Origin: Erysipelotrichaceae bacterium
GTDB lineage: Bacteria; Bacillota_I; Bacilli_A; Erysipelotrichales; Coprobacillaceae
DNA: 24,367 nucleotides
NCBI GenBank assembly: GCA_018365815.1
Contig: JAGZJH010000032.1
Coordinates: 1 to 24,367, forward strand
Direction: 5' to 3'
Positions 7,693 through 15,648 of the stretch are shown piece by piece. How positions within the stretch are numbered: the stretch's first letter is position 1; each line of letters opens with the position of its first letter. Under the pieces are notes generated by a model, which did no database searches, was not told where the DNA came from, and saw only the letters and a program-made list of their open reading frames with translations. The position numbers and the translations under genes are program-made.

Positions 7693-8940
7693 TTAATTTT
7701 TTTCTAGGGAAGAAAGCAACATTACAAAGAAGACAAATTGAAAAATGTAGTAACCTGTAATTTGATCTACAGTCCAACAAATTAATTGAAATGCGAAAAG
7801 AAACACATATTTAATTGTTGATTTTATACCGAAATACTGTTTAATTTTGTATGGTATAATCAATAATAAACTTGTAAGATAAGCTAAGAACCCTAAAAAA
7901 CCTAGTTCTATATAATGACGTAAAAAATCGTTATGTAGACCTAATGCAGAATGAGCACCATAAATATTAATATTCATCCAATTATTATCTAACCACTTAC
8001 TTGTAAAACCTGATCCTTTACCTAAAAATGCTGGTGAGAATTTATAATAATTATCCATCGCTCTATATAATGTATCTCTTTGCATTGTATTGATTCCTAA
8101 AGAGTATACAATCTTAAAGAAAATTCCAGATTTTATTATATAGACATAAAAATAGCTCAGTAAGATTTCGATGTAAGATAATATAGGGAAAATTTTTATT
8201 CTAAAGCGAGAAAGAAATTTTACATAAATAAAATAAAATAAAACTATTAATATTAAGGAAAATGTGATTATTCTTTTACCGCATAAAATAATAAATATTG
8301 ATAAAATAAATAAAAATATATTTTTTTCTTTTTTATGAAATGTATTACTCATTAATAAAAAAATAATTCCGGATGCAAAGCAAGGAGCTAATTCATGAGC
8401 TTCTAAAATTATGTTATTTCCTATTACATTCTCTCCTGAAAGATAATTAATAATAATTGATAAATTAAAATTACATCCAATAATTGAAATGATTATACTT
8501 AATATATAATTACTTATAATTCCTAATAATGTTAATCTTACAGCAGTTTTTTTACCAAAATAATCAACAACACAAAATGCTTCAATGATAGTAATTGTTA
8601 AATAAATAAATATACTGATTGTTCTTGAAAATGAACCATCCATTAAATAACTATTAGGTGAAAATGACATAATTAAATAAGAATATATTGCAACACATAA
8701 TTCTGTTATAATAAACATAGATGCAATTTTAAATTCTTTTTTTAATAATATATCTTTAATGTTTTTTCTCTTTTGAAACAAATAATATGTAATTATAAAA
8801 ATACCAATTATAAATATTAAGTAAAACCAGTAAAAGTTCGGAAATTGCATAGCAGAAATACTCGATAGAAAAATTAATACAGTGTAAATAAATTTTTCTA
8901 TAGTAGATTTTTTTACAGTTAAATTATATATATAGTCCAA
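7693..8940 (-). CDS. wzy: Wzy-like polysaccharide polymerase / O-antigen ligase-type membrane protein, TTG start
   Basis: The protein is 415 residues of very hydrophobic sequence with about 10-11 transmembrane segments. A large extracytoplasmic loop at ~280-340 contains GKGSGFTSKW and HSALGLHNDFLRHYIELGFL, the H-N-D-x-L-R-x-x-x-E-x-G pattern of Wzy/WaaL-type enzymes; CGKRIITFS (220-228) is another common element. It would join flipped repeat units on the outer face. The start is TTG, backed by AAGGAGG seven bases upstream. Wzy proteins diverge strongly, so the call rests on topology, loop motif and being the only such gene in the operon. Confidence 0.82.
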   Translation of the reverse strand: MDYIYNLTVKKSTIEKFIYTVLIFLSSISAMQFPNFYWFYLIFIIGIFIITYYLFQKRKNIKDILLKKEFKIASMFIITELCVAIYSYLIMSFSPNSYLMDGSFSRTISIFIYLTITIIEAFCVVDYFGKKTAVRLTLLGIISNYILSIIISIIGCNFNLSIIINYLSGENVIGNNIILEAHELAPCFASGIIFLLMSNTFHKKEKNIFLFILSIFIILCGKRIITFSLILIVLFYFIYVKFLSRFRIKIFPILSYIEILLSYFYVYIIKSGIFFKIVYSLGINTMQRDTLYRAMDNYYKFSPAFLGKGSGFTSKWLDNNWMNINIYGAHSALGLHNDFLRHYIELGFLGFLAYLTSLLLIIPYKIKQYFGIKSTIKYVFLFAFQLICWTVDQITGYYIFQFVFFVMLLSSLEKN

Positions 8941-8966
8941 TCTTTTCCCTCCTTATTTTTTGTTAG

Positions 8967-10310
8967 TTACATATCATAAATAGATTTGTTTATTTTTTTA
9001 ACATGATATTGTATAGAAAAAAGATTATTAGTAGTAATTTGAGAATCATAACTCAATAAATTTTTATTATTAACAATAGTTATCAGTTTATTAAACAAAT
9101 CAAATACATTACTTTTGAATATACAGTCTTTATTTATTAATAAATCTTTACAGCCAACGTTTTCACTCATAAGAACAGGAACCCCATATGATAGAGCTTC
9201 TAATCCTACAAAACCAAATGTCTCTTTCCAAATGCTTGGAATTACTAATAAATCCATCGTATCAAATACTGATTTAATTTGCCTATTTTCATAAATCCCC
9301 ATATTTTTTACTTTACCATTGAGCAATAAATCATATTTACTAAAATCATCACCGTAAAGAAGACATTCAAAATTAATGTTTTCTTTATGTAGTTTAGTTA
9401 ATGCATCTATTAGCAAATCAATACCTTTATAAGGTTCCTTTCTTCCAATATAGCCTATTGTAAGAATTTCACCTGGTGTTCGATTCCTTTCATTTCTATG
9501 ATCTTGTATAGATGAAAGAGTAATAGGTATTACTTTACCTTTTATATTAGGTAAATATGCTATATATGTTTCTTTTGTGAGTTCACTATTAAAGTGAAAC
9601 TTATCTATCATAGAGAACATTAAATCATAATATTTTAGAAGATTCGCATAAGCGTTGATTTTATCGGTGCTAACATCTATTTCAGATACATCAGTTATTA
9701 CGCCTTCTTGCATTTTATCATCCCTATACTTAGACTTAAGTTGGTGTATAAATTTATTTTTCTTTATAGCTTTGTAAAAATCTGTACCTATAAGGTAGCT
9801 CATCCTTGTACTTAAACCATTGCTTAAATTGCACTTAGCACATTTTTCAGGATTAGGTTGTAAACAAGCGGAACCTGTAGAATCAATAAAATTACATTTT
9901 AAACAAAGGCCATAAGAATCATGCGTAGTATAAACTAGTTTAATATCTTTAGACTTTGCTACTTCCAAGAATTCTTTTGGTAACCCCATAAATGAATGAA
10001 TATGGATTACAGTAGGCTTTAATTCATTTAGAAATTTTTCAATTACAGTTTTACTATAAGCTCTCATATAATCTTTAGGTTCTTTCATTCCAAAAATAGA
10101 GGCAATAGGTAAACTGTTTTCTAAATAATAAATACTGCCTTTTTTACTAATTATATCCCTACTATGTAGTTGTTGTTTTGGTAGTAAAATGCTTATTTTA
10201 TAGCCAGCTTGCTTTTGAGCTTCAGATAAATCTTTCACATATAAAGGTAACCCACCTGTGGCTTTAGGAGGTAGGCCAAATGAATAATGCAGAATATTTA
10301 AATTATCCAT
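8967..10310 (-). CDS. GT4 glycosyltransferase with a cysteine-rich insert
   Basis: The 447-residue GT-B enzyme has the N-terminal Gly-rich acceptor-side motif SFGLPPKATGGLPLYV. In the C-terminal half are IGYIGRKEPYKGIDLLIDAL (285-304) and the donor-binding E-x7-E motif ETFGFVGLE (E363, E371). Just after TTHDSYGL comes a five-cysteine cluster (C136, C139, C149, C157, C160; CxxC...C...CxxC) that could bind a metal; similar inserts occur in other capsule GT4 proteins, with unclear role. The ATG overlaps the previous gene by 8 bases and GAGG lies 9 bases upstream. Sugar specificity is not evident. Confidence 0.88.
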   Translation of the reverse strand: MDNLNILHYSFGLPPKATGGLPLYVKDLSEAQKQAGYKISILLPKQQLHSRDIISKKGSIYYLENSLPIASIFGMKEPKDYMRAYSKTVIEKFLNELKPTVIHIHSFMGLPKEFLEVAKSKDIKLVYTTHDSYGLCLKCNFIDSTGSACLQPNPEKCAKCNLSNGLSTRMSYLIGTDFYKAIKKNKFIHQLKSKYRDDKMQEGVITDVSEIDVSTDKINAYANLLKYYDLMFSMIDKFHFNSELTKETYIAYLPNIKGKVIPITLSSIQDHRNERNRTPGEILTIGYIGRKEPYKGIDLLIDALTKLHKENINFECLLYGDDFSKYDLLLNGKVKNMGIYENRQIKSVFDTMDLLVIPSIWKETFGFVGLEALSYGVPVLMSENVGCKDLLINKDCIFKSNVFDLFNKLITIVNNKNLLSYDSQITTNNLFSIQYHVKKINKSIYDM

Positions 10311-11457
10311 TTAACAGATCCTCATACTTTCTCACAATCAATTCCCAACTATATTCACTATCGATTCTATTTTTAGCTTTAGAAGATAGTTCTTTTAATT
10401 GGTCATTGTTGATATTTTCTAAGTTATCAATTAAATTAGCTAAATTTCCTTCTTGTTTATTCCAGTAAACGGCACCACCTTCACCAACTTCTTTATTGAA
10501 TCCAACACTAAGTAATAAATTTAAATCTGTTGTTGCTAGTGCTTCTAATAAAGAGGGATTTGTTCCACCAACTTCATGCCCATGTAAATAACCGTAAGCA
10601 TTTTCTCTTATTTTTTTAAGCAATTGTTGATCATAAACTGTCCCTACAAATTTAATTCTCGAATCTTTATCAAAATGTGTTTGTTGTTTTAATTCTTCGT
10701 AAAATTTATTGTGTTCTACATTAGTAATCAATACAAAATCTTTAGTTGTATTAGACTTCATAAACTCTTTAATCATAGTTTCATAATTATTTTCCGGAAC
10801 AAATCTTCCTACTACTAAATAATATTCTTTTGCTTTAACATTTTTTTCTTGATACCAATTCAATAACTTTTCATCATCATCTTTTAAAGTTGATTTCGAT
10901 GTATCTGCACCATAAGCAATAAATGTAGTTTTAGGTTGATATTGTTTGTAATCATTTTGAATATATTTCTCTATATTTTTTGAATCACATATTAATAAAT
11001 CTGCATATTTCACCATTAATTTCTCTGATAATTTCCAATACTTTCTAATTAAATAATTCCATTTTGCACGTTTCCATTCATGCCCATCAGGATTGACGTA
11101 AACTTTACACTCTAGTGCATGAAGTTGTTTTACATACTTGTTTACAAAAGGACCAATACGACAAGCTAAAATATAAACTATAGAATTTTTTAAATTATTT
11201 TTTTTAATATATGAGACACAATATTTTAGGGCTGCAATATCGTAATAAACTGCTTTTGCAGGACCGATATTAGGTACTTTTACATTAAAACAATTTGCAC
11301 TTTTATATTTAAAAGTTTCATTATTATTTGAAAGACACGAAACATGGTATTGGATATTTTTATCAACTTGTCTACACACTAATTCATCTACAAAAGTTTC
11401 AAATCCACCATATTTAGCAGGTATTCCTTTTGAACCGATGATAAATACATTTTTCAT
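10303..11457 (-). CDS. Cps2T/WchF-like rhamnosyltransferase (DUF1972 + GT4)
   Basis: The 384-residue protein starts with VFIIGSKGIPAKYGGFETFV, the hallmark of the DUF1972 N-terminal domain of the Cps2T/WchF beta-1,4-rhamnosyltransferases. The C-terminal GT4 domain has LVVGRFVPENNYETMI (214-229), HGHEVGGTNPSLLEALA (292-308) and VGEGGAVYW. In pneumococcal-type capsules this enzyme adds L-rhamnose to the first, lipid-linked glucose. Its position directly after the initiating transferase fits the second step of repeat-unit assembly. AAAGGG precedes the ATG. Rhamnose as donor is a family inference, as no dTDP-rhamnose genes are in the window. Confidence 0.85.
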   Translation of the reverse strand: MKNVFIIGSKGIPAKYGGFETFVDELVCRQVDKNIQYHVSCLSNNNETFKYKSANCFNVKVPNIGPAKAVYYDIAALKYCVSYIKKNNLKNSIVYILACRIGPFVNKYVKQLHALECKVYVNPDGHEWKRAKWNYLIRKYWKLSEKLMVKYADLLICDSKNIEKYIQNDYKQYQPKTTFIAYGADTSKSTLKDDDEKLLNWYQEKNVKAKEYYLVVGRFVPENNYETMIKEFMKSNTTKDFVLITNVEHNKFYEELKQQTHFDKDSRIKFVGTVYDQQLLKKIRENAYGYLHGHEVGGTNPSLLEALATTDLNLLLSVGFNKEVGEGGAVYWNKQEGNLANLIDNLENINNDQLKELSSKAKNRIDSEYSWELIVRKYEDLLNG

Positions 11458-11498
11458 CTTACCAACCCTTTCCTAAATGAATATACTTTGCGAAATCA

Positions 11499-12887
11499 CT
11501 ACATCGCACCTTTACCATAAACTACCCCTTTGATAGTTTTATATACAATAATTAAATCTAACCACGTACTCCAATTTTTATAATAATAATCATCTAACTT
11601 CAAACGTTCATCAAAACAAACATCACTTCTACCATTTGCCTGCCACATTCCGGTAATCCCAGGCTTACAAGCAATCACAGACTCATAATAAATCCCCATA
11701 TCATCAATTTCTCTAAAAAGATAAGGTCTAGGACCCACTAAACTCATATCCCCTTTTAACACATTAATAAATTGAGGAAACTCATCTAACGACGTTTTTC
11801 TTAACTTATCACCGATTTTAGTAATACGTGGATCATTCACTAACTTCTTATTTGTCAAATATTCTTTTTTAATATTCTCATCTTGAGCCATTAACTCTTC
11901 TAAAACCTGCTCTGCATTTGGCACCATAGAACGATATTTATAAATCTTAATTGTTGAGCCGTCTTTTCCAATTCGATCTTGACTAAAGAAAATCGAATCA
12001 TGATCTCCGCTTTTAACACTTTTATACTTCACATAAATCGTTAAAGGAATTAAAAGAAGACACCCTACTAACCCGGCTAAAATATCCACAAACCTTTTAA
12101 AAACACGACCAATAAAATTAATCTTGCCAGCAGACATTGAAATCAACAACACACCATCAAAATCTTGAATAGAAGAATTCACAGTCATGGTATTATTAAC
12201 ATCAGGAATATACTTAATTTGTAATACCTTACCATACAAAGACTTCATCACAACATCAACTTGATGTGCATTGGCTTCAGGAATTGCGATAATGACTTGT
12301 TCTACTTTTTGACGACTAATCACTTCATCTAATTTGGAATACGGATAAACCCCAACTTTATCTAAATGATTTTTAAAAATAATCGAAGACTCTTGTTTAA
12401 ATCCTTCTAACTCTTTGCAATCATTGACATCAATGTACCCTACAACTTGCGTTAAAGCAAATCTATTACCAGTTGAAATTTGTCCAATACGACAAGCATC
12501 ATCACCAGTTCCGATGACTAAAGTTCGTTTGGCTAAAAACTTTCTAAAAATAATTCGTAAAGTTCGATTTAATACCAGCGTATAAATAAACATTCCTATC
12601 AATATAATGACTAAATCAAAACTCAACTTACTAAAAACTGAATCTTGACTTAGAAGAATAGCAACTATCCAAAACCAAAAATGTGCTTTAATTAGTGATT
12701 TTATTTCATCCCAAATTAGCATTGATTTACCTTGATAGTGCCCATTAATCAATAGGAATATCGCATATACAAGAATATATTTATAGCTCAATAAGCTAGA
12801 CAAACCATACATGGAAAGTAAAAAGAAGAAAATTGGTATTTCAAATATGATTAACATCGCATCTAAAATCAACTTTTTCAAAACCAT
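11499..12887 (-). CDS. cpsE: Initiating undecaprenyl-phosphate sugar phosphotransferase (CpsE/WbaP-like)
   Basis: The 462-residue polyprenyl-phosphate hexose-1-phosphate transferase has N-terminal membrane segments (~8-110) and a central CoA-binding-like, Rossmann-type domain (LVIGTGDDACRIG, 123-135). The catalytic bacterial sugar transferase domain spans ~260-462, with KRFVDILAGLVGCLLLIPL, KIYKYRSMVPNAE (314-326), LRKTSLDEFPQFINVLKGDM and SLVGPRPY (382-389), KPGITGMWQANGRS (408-421), and a C-terminal YYYKNWSTWLDL. It transfers a sugar-1-phosphate, usually glucose or galactose, from UDP-sugar to undecaprenyl phosphate. AAGG lies 9 bases before the ATG. A decayed insertion sequence separates it from the regulatory genes upstream, so it needs read-through or its own promoter. 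Confidence 0.93.
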   Translation of the reverse strand: MVLKKLILDAMLIIFEIPIFFFLLSMYGLSSLLSYKYILVYAIFLLINGHYQGKSMLIWDEIKSLIKAHFWFWIVAILLSQDSVFSKLSFDLVIILIGMFIYTLVLNRTLRIIFRKFLAKRTLVIGTGDDACRIGQISTGNRFALTQVVGYIDVNDCKELEGFKQESSIIFKNHLDKVGVYPYSKLDEVISRQKVEQVIIAIPEANAHQVDVVMKSLYGKVLQIKYIPDVNNTMTVNSSIQDFDGVLLISMSAGKINFIGRVFKRFVDILAGLVGCLLLIPLTIYVKYKSVKSGDHDSIFFSQDRIGKDGSTIKIYKYRSMVPNAEQVLEELMAQDENIKKEYLTNKKLVNDPRITKIGDKLRKTSLDEFPQFINVLKGDMSLVGPRPYLFREIDDMGIYYESVIACKPGITGMWQANGRSDVCFDERLKLDDYYYKNWSTWLDLIIVYKTIKGVVYGKGAM

Positions 12888-12913
12888 TTCCCCTTACCTT
12901 TCATTCATCTTTT

Positions 12914-12964
12914 AAAATTTACTCGCTATAAGTAAAATTTTATTTTGTAATTAAAAAATTACAA
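12914..12964 (-). repeat. Two small hairpins in the leader of the initiating transferase gene
   Basis: AAAATTTACT (12914-12923) pairs with AGTAAAATTTT (12931-12941) apart from one extra A. TTGTAATT (12945-12952) pairs perfectly with AATTACAA (12957-12964) around AAAA. Neither is followed by a clear minus-strand T-run. They could be mRNA leader structures, but AT-richness makes chance pairing easy. Confidence 0.3.
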
Positions 12965-13001
12965 CAAAATTATAGATAAAATCTCATAAAATGTCAATAT
13001 T

Positions 13002-13038
13002 ATCCAAGAGATAAAAGAGAAATGTTTGTAGTGTTACA
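13002..13038. repeat. Left copy of a ~37-bp direct repeat flanking the IS481-like element
   Basis: The first 26 bases (13002-13027, starting ATCCAAGAGATAAAAG) are identical to 14132-14157. The next 11 (TAGTGTTACA after a G) match the other copy except for a small indel and one substitution. The repeat lies 2 bases outside the element's left inverted repeat. Confidence 0.85.
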
Positions 13039-13040
13039 AT

Positions 13041-14117
13041 TGATGTGAAACAATTTGATATAAAAAAGTGATTCATTTCCTGTATAATTGATTACGACCA
13101 AATAAACAACGAAAGGATTTGAATCACCATGAATAGTATATCACATAATAAACGTTATTTACCACATGATTTAAACACTAAATTTCACGCTGTTATTACC
13201 TTCCGTAATGGCAATGATATTGATTTCGTCTGTCGCAAGTATCACTGCTCCCGTTCCTCTTTATGGAGATGGAATAAAAAATATGATGGTCACAAAGAAT
13301 CTTTGATTGATAAATCTCATAGACCTTTATCCAAACATCCTCATTCTCATACCGATGAAGAAATCAAATGGATAAAAGATATTATCAAAAGAAATCCTCA
13401 TGCCTCTCTTCTCGAAATATGGTATAAACTCAAATTAAATAAAGGTTACTCCATACATCCTGGTAGCTTATTTCGTATATTAAGGTCTTTAGGTTTCTAC
13501 CAGGATAAAAGAGATTTACTTACTTCAAAAATAAAAAATAAGCCTTACGATACACCAAAACAGTTAGGAATCAAATGGCAAGTTGATGTTAAATATGTCC
13601 CTAAAGAGTGTAAAGCTATTACTTTACCAAATGACAAACACTTTTATCAATATACCTGTATTGATGAAGCTTCCAGAGAAAGATTTATTTTTCATTATGA
13701 AGAACATACTCCCTTAAATACCATTGACTTCATTAAAAAAATGTTTTATTTATTACGGATATAAACCTAAAATCATTCAAACGGATAACGGTTTAGAATT
13801 TACATATAATAAATCAAATATCAAAAAAATACATCCTCTCGATCAACTTTGTATTAATGAAGATATTTTTCATCAGAAGATAAAACCAAGAACTCCGAGA
13901 CATAATGGAAAGGTAGAAAGAAGTCATAGAAATGATAATGAAAGATTTTATAGTTATTTAACATTCTATTCATTAGAAGATCTTAGAAAACAAGCAAAAA
14001 GCCTATTTAAAGAGATCAAATAACATACCTATGCAAGTCTTAGGTTACTTAACTCCAATTCAAAAACGTAATCAATTAATAACAGAAACTAATTACATTT
14101 AATTTTGTTTCACATCA
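13041..14117 (+). mobile_element. Decayed IS481-like insertion sequence, ~1.08 kb
   Basis: Perfect 13-bp inverted repeats TGATGTGAAACAA (13041-13053) and TTGTTTCACATCA (14105-14117) bracket a single transposase gene, giving the size expected for IS481 elements. The true ends could extend a few bases further, because weak similarity continues outward. It lies on the opposite strand to the capsule operon, between the Ig-like gene and the initiating transferase gene. Flanking copies of a ~37-bp sequence are far longer than a usual target duplication for this family. The transposase has two frameshifts, so the element is probably immobile. Confidence 0.8.
13129..14102 (+). pseudogene. IS481-like DDE transposase with two frameshifts
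   Basis: Three consecutive frames together give ~323 residues, normal for IS481. Frame one (from ATG 13129) has an N-terminal helix-turn-helix (DIDFVCRKYHCSRSSLWRWN), SIHPGSLFRILRSLG, and the first catalytic Asp in IKWQVDVKYVP. It is lost at a run of seven A (13735-13741), after which frame two continues with CFIYYGYKPKIIQTDNGLEF (second Asp) and TPRHNGKVERSHRNDNERF (catalytic Glu). Frame two stops at 14021-14023, but from about 14013 frame three encodes NNIPMQVLGYLTPIQKRNQL, a typical C-terminus, ending at TAA 14100-14102. Each shift equals one extra base. AAAGGA lies upstream of the ATG. A weak TATAAT at 13083-13088 might have served as promoter. Confidence 0.87.
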
Positions 14118-14131
14118 TTTACAAATATACA

Positions 14132-14170
14132 ATCCAAGAGATAAAAGAGAAATGTTTTTATAGTGTCACA
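14132..14170. repeat. Right copy of the ~37-bp direct repeat flanking the IS481-like element
   Basis: 14132-14157 is identical to 13002-13027, followed by TTATAGTGTCACA against GTAGTGTTACA in the left copy. It starts 14 bases beyond the right inverted repeat. The remaining sequence to 14234 is AT-rich and shows no gene. Confidence 0.85.
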
Positions 14171-14234
14171 TTATTTTAACAAAAAACTACATAATTTTAA
14201 TTAATTTTCTAACAAAATGTATAATATACTAATT

Positions 14235-14846
14235 TTATTGATTTTCTCTATTTTGTTGATCAGCATTTCCAGCTAACCAAGAAACTTTAATCGGTTGTTT
14301 TAATATCGCTTCATTACCTGCACTATCCTTAGCTTTTACAGTAATTGTAAACGATCCATCATAACGACTAGTAAATCCCCCTGTATCTAATATTTCAATA
14401 GTACAAGGTGAATAATCAGATATTTGAATATATTTCGAAAAATCATCTACTTCTATATATAAAGGTAACATCACTGACTTCGTTTCATCAATTTTAGGCG
14501 GTGTTGTATCTTTAACCACAATATTAGAAAAAGTATGTTTTCCTTCATACTCTACATAAAAAGACTGGTCCCCTGCATTTAAATATCCTTCACTTGAAAC
14601 ATTTGTTTCAGGAAGATGTAGTTTAGCGTTAGCTTTTATATCATCTATTTTTTCTTTACTTAAACCATCATAATTTATATAATCATCTAAATTAGTAGAA
14701 GCTTGACTTCCTAATTCAAGCACTATGTTTGTTTTTAATGGTAGATTACCTGCATAATCATTTTGATTAAATTTATAAAATAAAGCTCCCACTCCAACAA
14801 TTAATATCACCGCTAAACTTACCATTAAAATTAAATTATTTTTCAT
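14235..14846 (-). CDS. Membrane-anchored protein with Ig-like (DUF5011-type) domain in the capsule operon
   Basis: The protein has 203 residues from the ATG at 14846. A TTG one codon earlier is too close to the GGGGGG ribosome site. Residues ~4-24 form a single N-terminal hydrophobic helix (NLILMVSLAVILIVGVGALF) with no lipobox, so the rest probably sits outside the cell. The C-terminal half has VVKDTTPPKI (the linker that opens HYR/DUF5011 Ig-like domains) and a closing GSFTITVKAKDSAGNEA strand pair. The middle (~40-110) may be a first, less regular copy of the same fold. Similar Ig-like proteins appear beside CpsB/C/D genes in some gut Bacillota, but no function is known to me. A role in binding or organising nascent polysaccharide is speculative. 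Confidence 0.75.
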   Translation of the reverse strand: MKNNLILMVSLAVILIVGVGALFYKFNQNDYAGNLPLKTNIVLELGSQASTNLDDYINYDGLSKEKIDDIKANAKLHLPETNVSSEGYLNAGDQSFYVEYEGKHTFSNIVVKDTTPPKIDETKSVMLPLYIEVDDFSKYIQISDYSPCTIEILDTGGFTSRYDGSFTITVKAKDSAGNEAILKQPIKVSWLAGNADQQNRENQ

Positions 14847-14870
14847 CAAATCCCCCCTATTTTACATAGT

Positions 14871-14896
14871 AAAAGATGTGAACAAACACATCCTTT
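14871..14896 (-). terminator. Possible attenuator between cpsD and the Ig-like gene
   Basis: On the minus strand AAAGGATGTG and CACATCTTTT form a 10-bp stem with one G-U pair and a 6-base loop, ending in only four T. On the plus strand the G-U becomes an A-C mismatch, so the structure favours minus-strand RNA. It may reduce transcription past the regulatory trio rather than stop it. Confidence 0.4.
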
Positions 14897-14901
14897 GACA
14901 C

Positions 14902-15639
14902 TTATTTATTTTCATTATAACTATAATAATAATATCCAAACTGTTCTACATCTGACTGAGTTAATACTGTCCCAATAATATTACAACCACTTGATTTTAA
15001 TGTACCCAATGCATTTTTCGCTTCTTTGCGAGGAGTTTGTTTAGATGAAACAACAAAAATTGTTCCATCTACAGTATTTCCAATTGGTACTGCATCACTA
15101 GTCGCACCAATAGGTGAACAATCCACAATTACCATGTCATACTCATCTTTAACCTTTGCAATTAAATCTTTAAAAGCATCAGTACTTAATGTTTCAGTTG
15201 GATTAGGGACATTTGAACCAGATGTTAAAACGGTTAACTTATCTTTAAAAATTTCATGTCTAACATTTCTAAAAATCTTTTCATCAAATTCACCAGTTTT
15301 ACTATAATCTAATAATAAATCAGATAATCCTATTTTATTAGTTAATCTAAAATACTTATGTACCTGTGGTTTTCTTAAATCGCAATCAATTAACAATACT
15401 TTTTCATAAATGGTTGCATAAATTAAAGCCAAATTCACTGCCGTGGTTGTTTTACCCTCACCTGGTTTAGAAGAAGTAATATTCACTACATTTACTTTTT
15501 TCCCAATATTAGAAAACTCAATACTTGTACGAATTTGACGATACACTTCGCTATAATCAAATTGTGAATGTTTATTATTGACTAATAGCATACTTGTTCT
15601 AGCATTTGCATTGCTTGGTTTTTTTTTGATTTTAAACAT
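14902..15639 (-). CDS. cpsD: CpsD-type autophosphorylating tyrosine kinase (BY-kinase)
   Basis: The 245-residue cytoplasmic BY-kinase has YRQIRTSIEFS (33-43), Walker A SSKPGEGKTT (56-65), Walker A' LLIDCDLRKP (82-91) and Walker B MVIVDCSP (169-176). The C-terminal tyrosine cluster is FGYYYYSYNENK (Y236-239, Y241), the autophosphorylation site in this family. Its transmembrane activator is encoded separately (CpsC), as in Gram-positive bacteria. Cycles of phosphorylation by this enzyme and dephosphorylation by CpsB control capsule chain length and amount. A ribosome site at normal distance is not obvious; AAAGGG is ~14 bases upstream, so expression may depend on coupling to cpsB, whose stop is 9 bases away. 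Confidence 0.93.
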   Translation of the reverse strand: MFKIKKKPSNANARTSMLLVNNKHSQFDYSEVYRQIRTSIEFSNIGKKVNVVNITSSKPGEGKTTTAVNLALIYATIYEKVLLIDCDLRKPQVHKYFRLTNKIGLSDLLLDYSKTGEFDEKIFRNVRHEIFKDKLTVLTSGSNVPNPTETLSTDAFKDLIAKVKDEYDMVIVDCSPIGATSDAVPIGNTVDGTIFVVSSKQTPRKEAKNALGTLKSSGCNIIGTVLTQSDVEQFGYYYYSYNENK

Positions 15640-15648
15640 ATATCTATA

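Noticed and set aside
13735..13741. Programmed frameshift at the run of seven A in the transposase
   Set aside because: IS481 transposases are normally a single frame, and a second frameshift downstream without a slippery site points to decay.
15026..15307. 93-codon plus-strand frame inside cpsD
   Set aside because: Antisense to the kinase gene with intact Walker motifs; a reverse-frame artefact.
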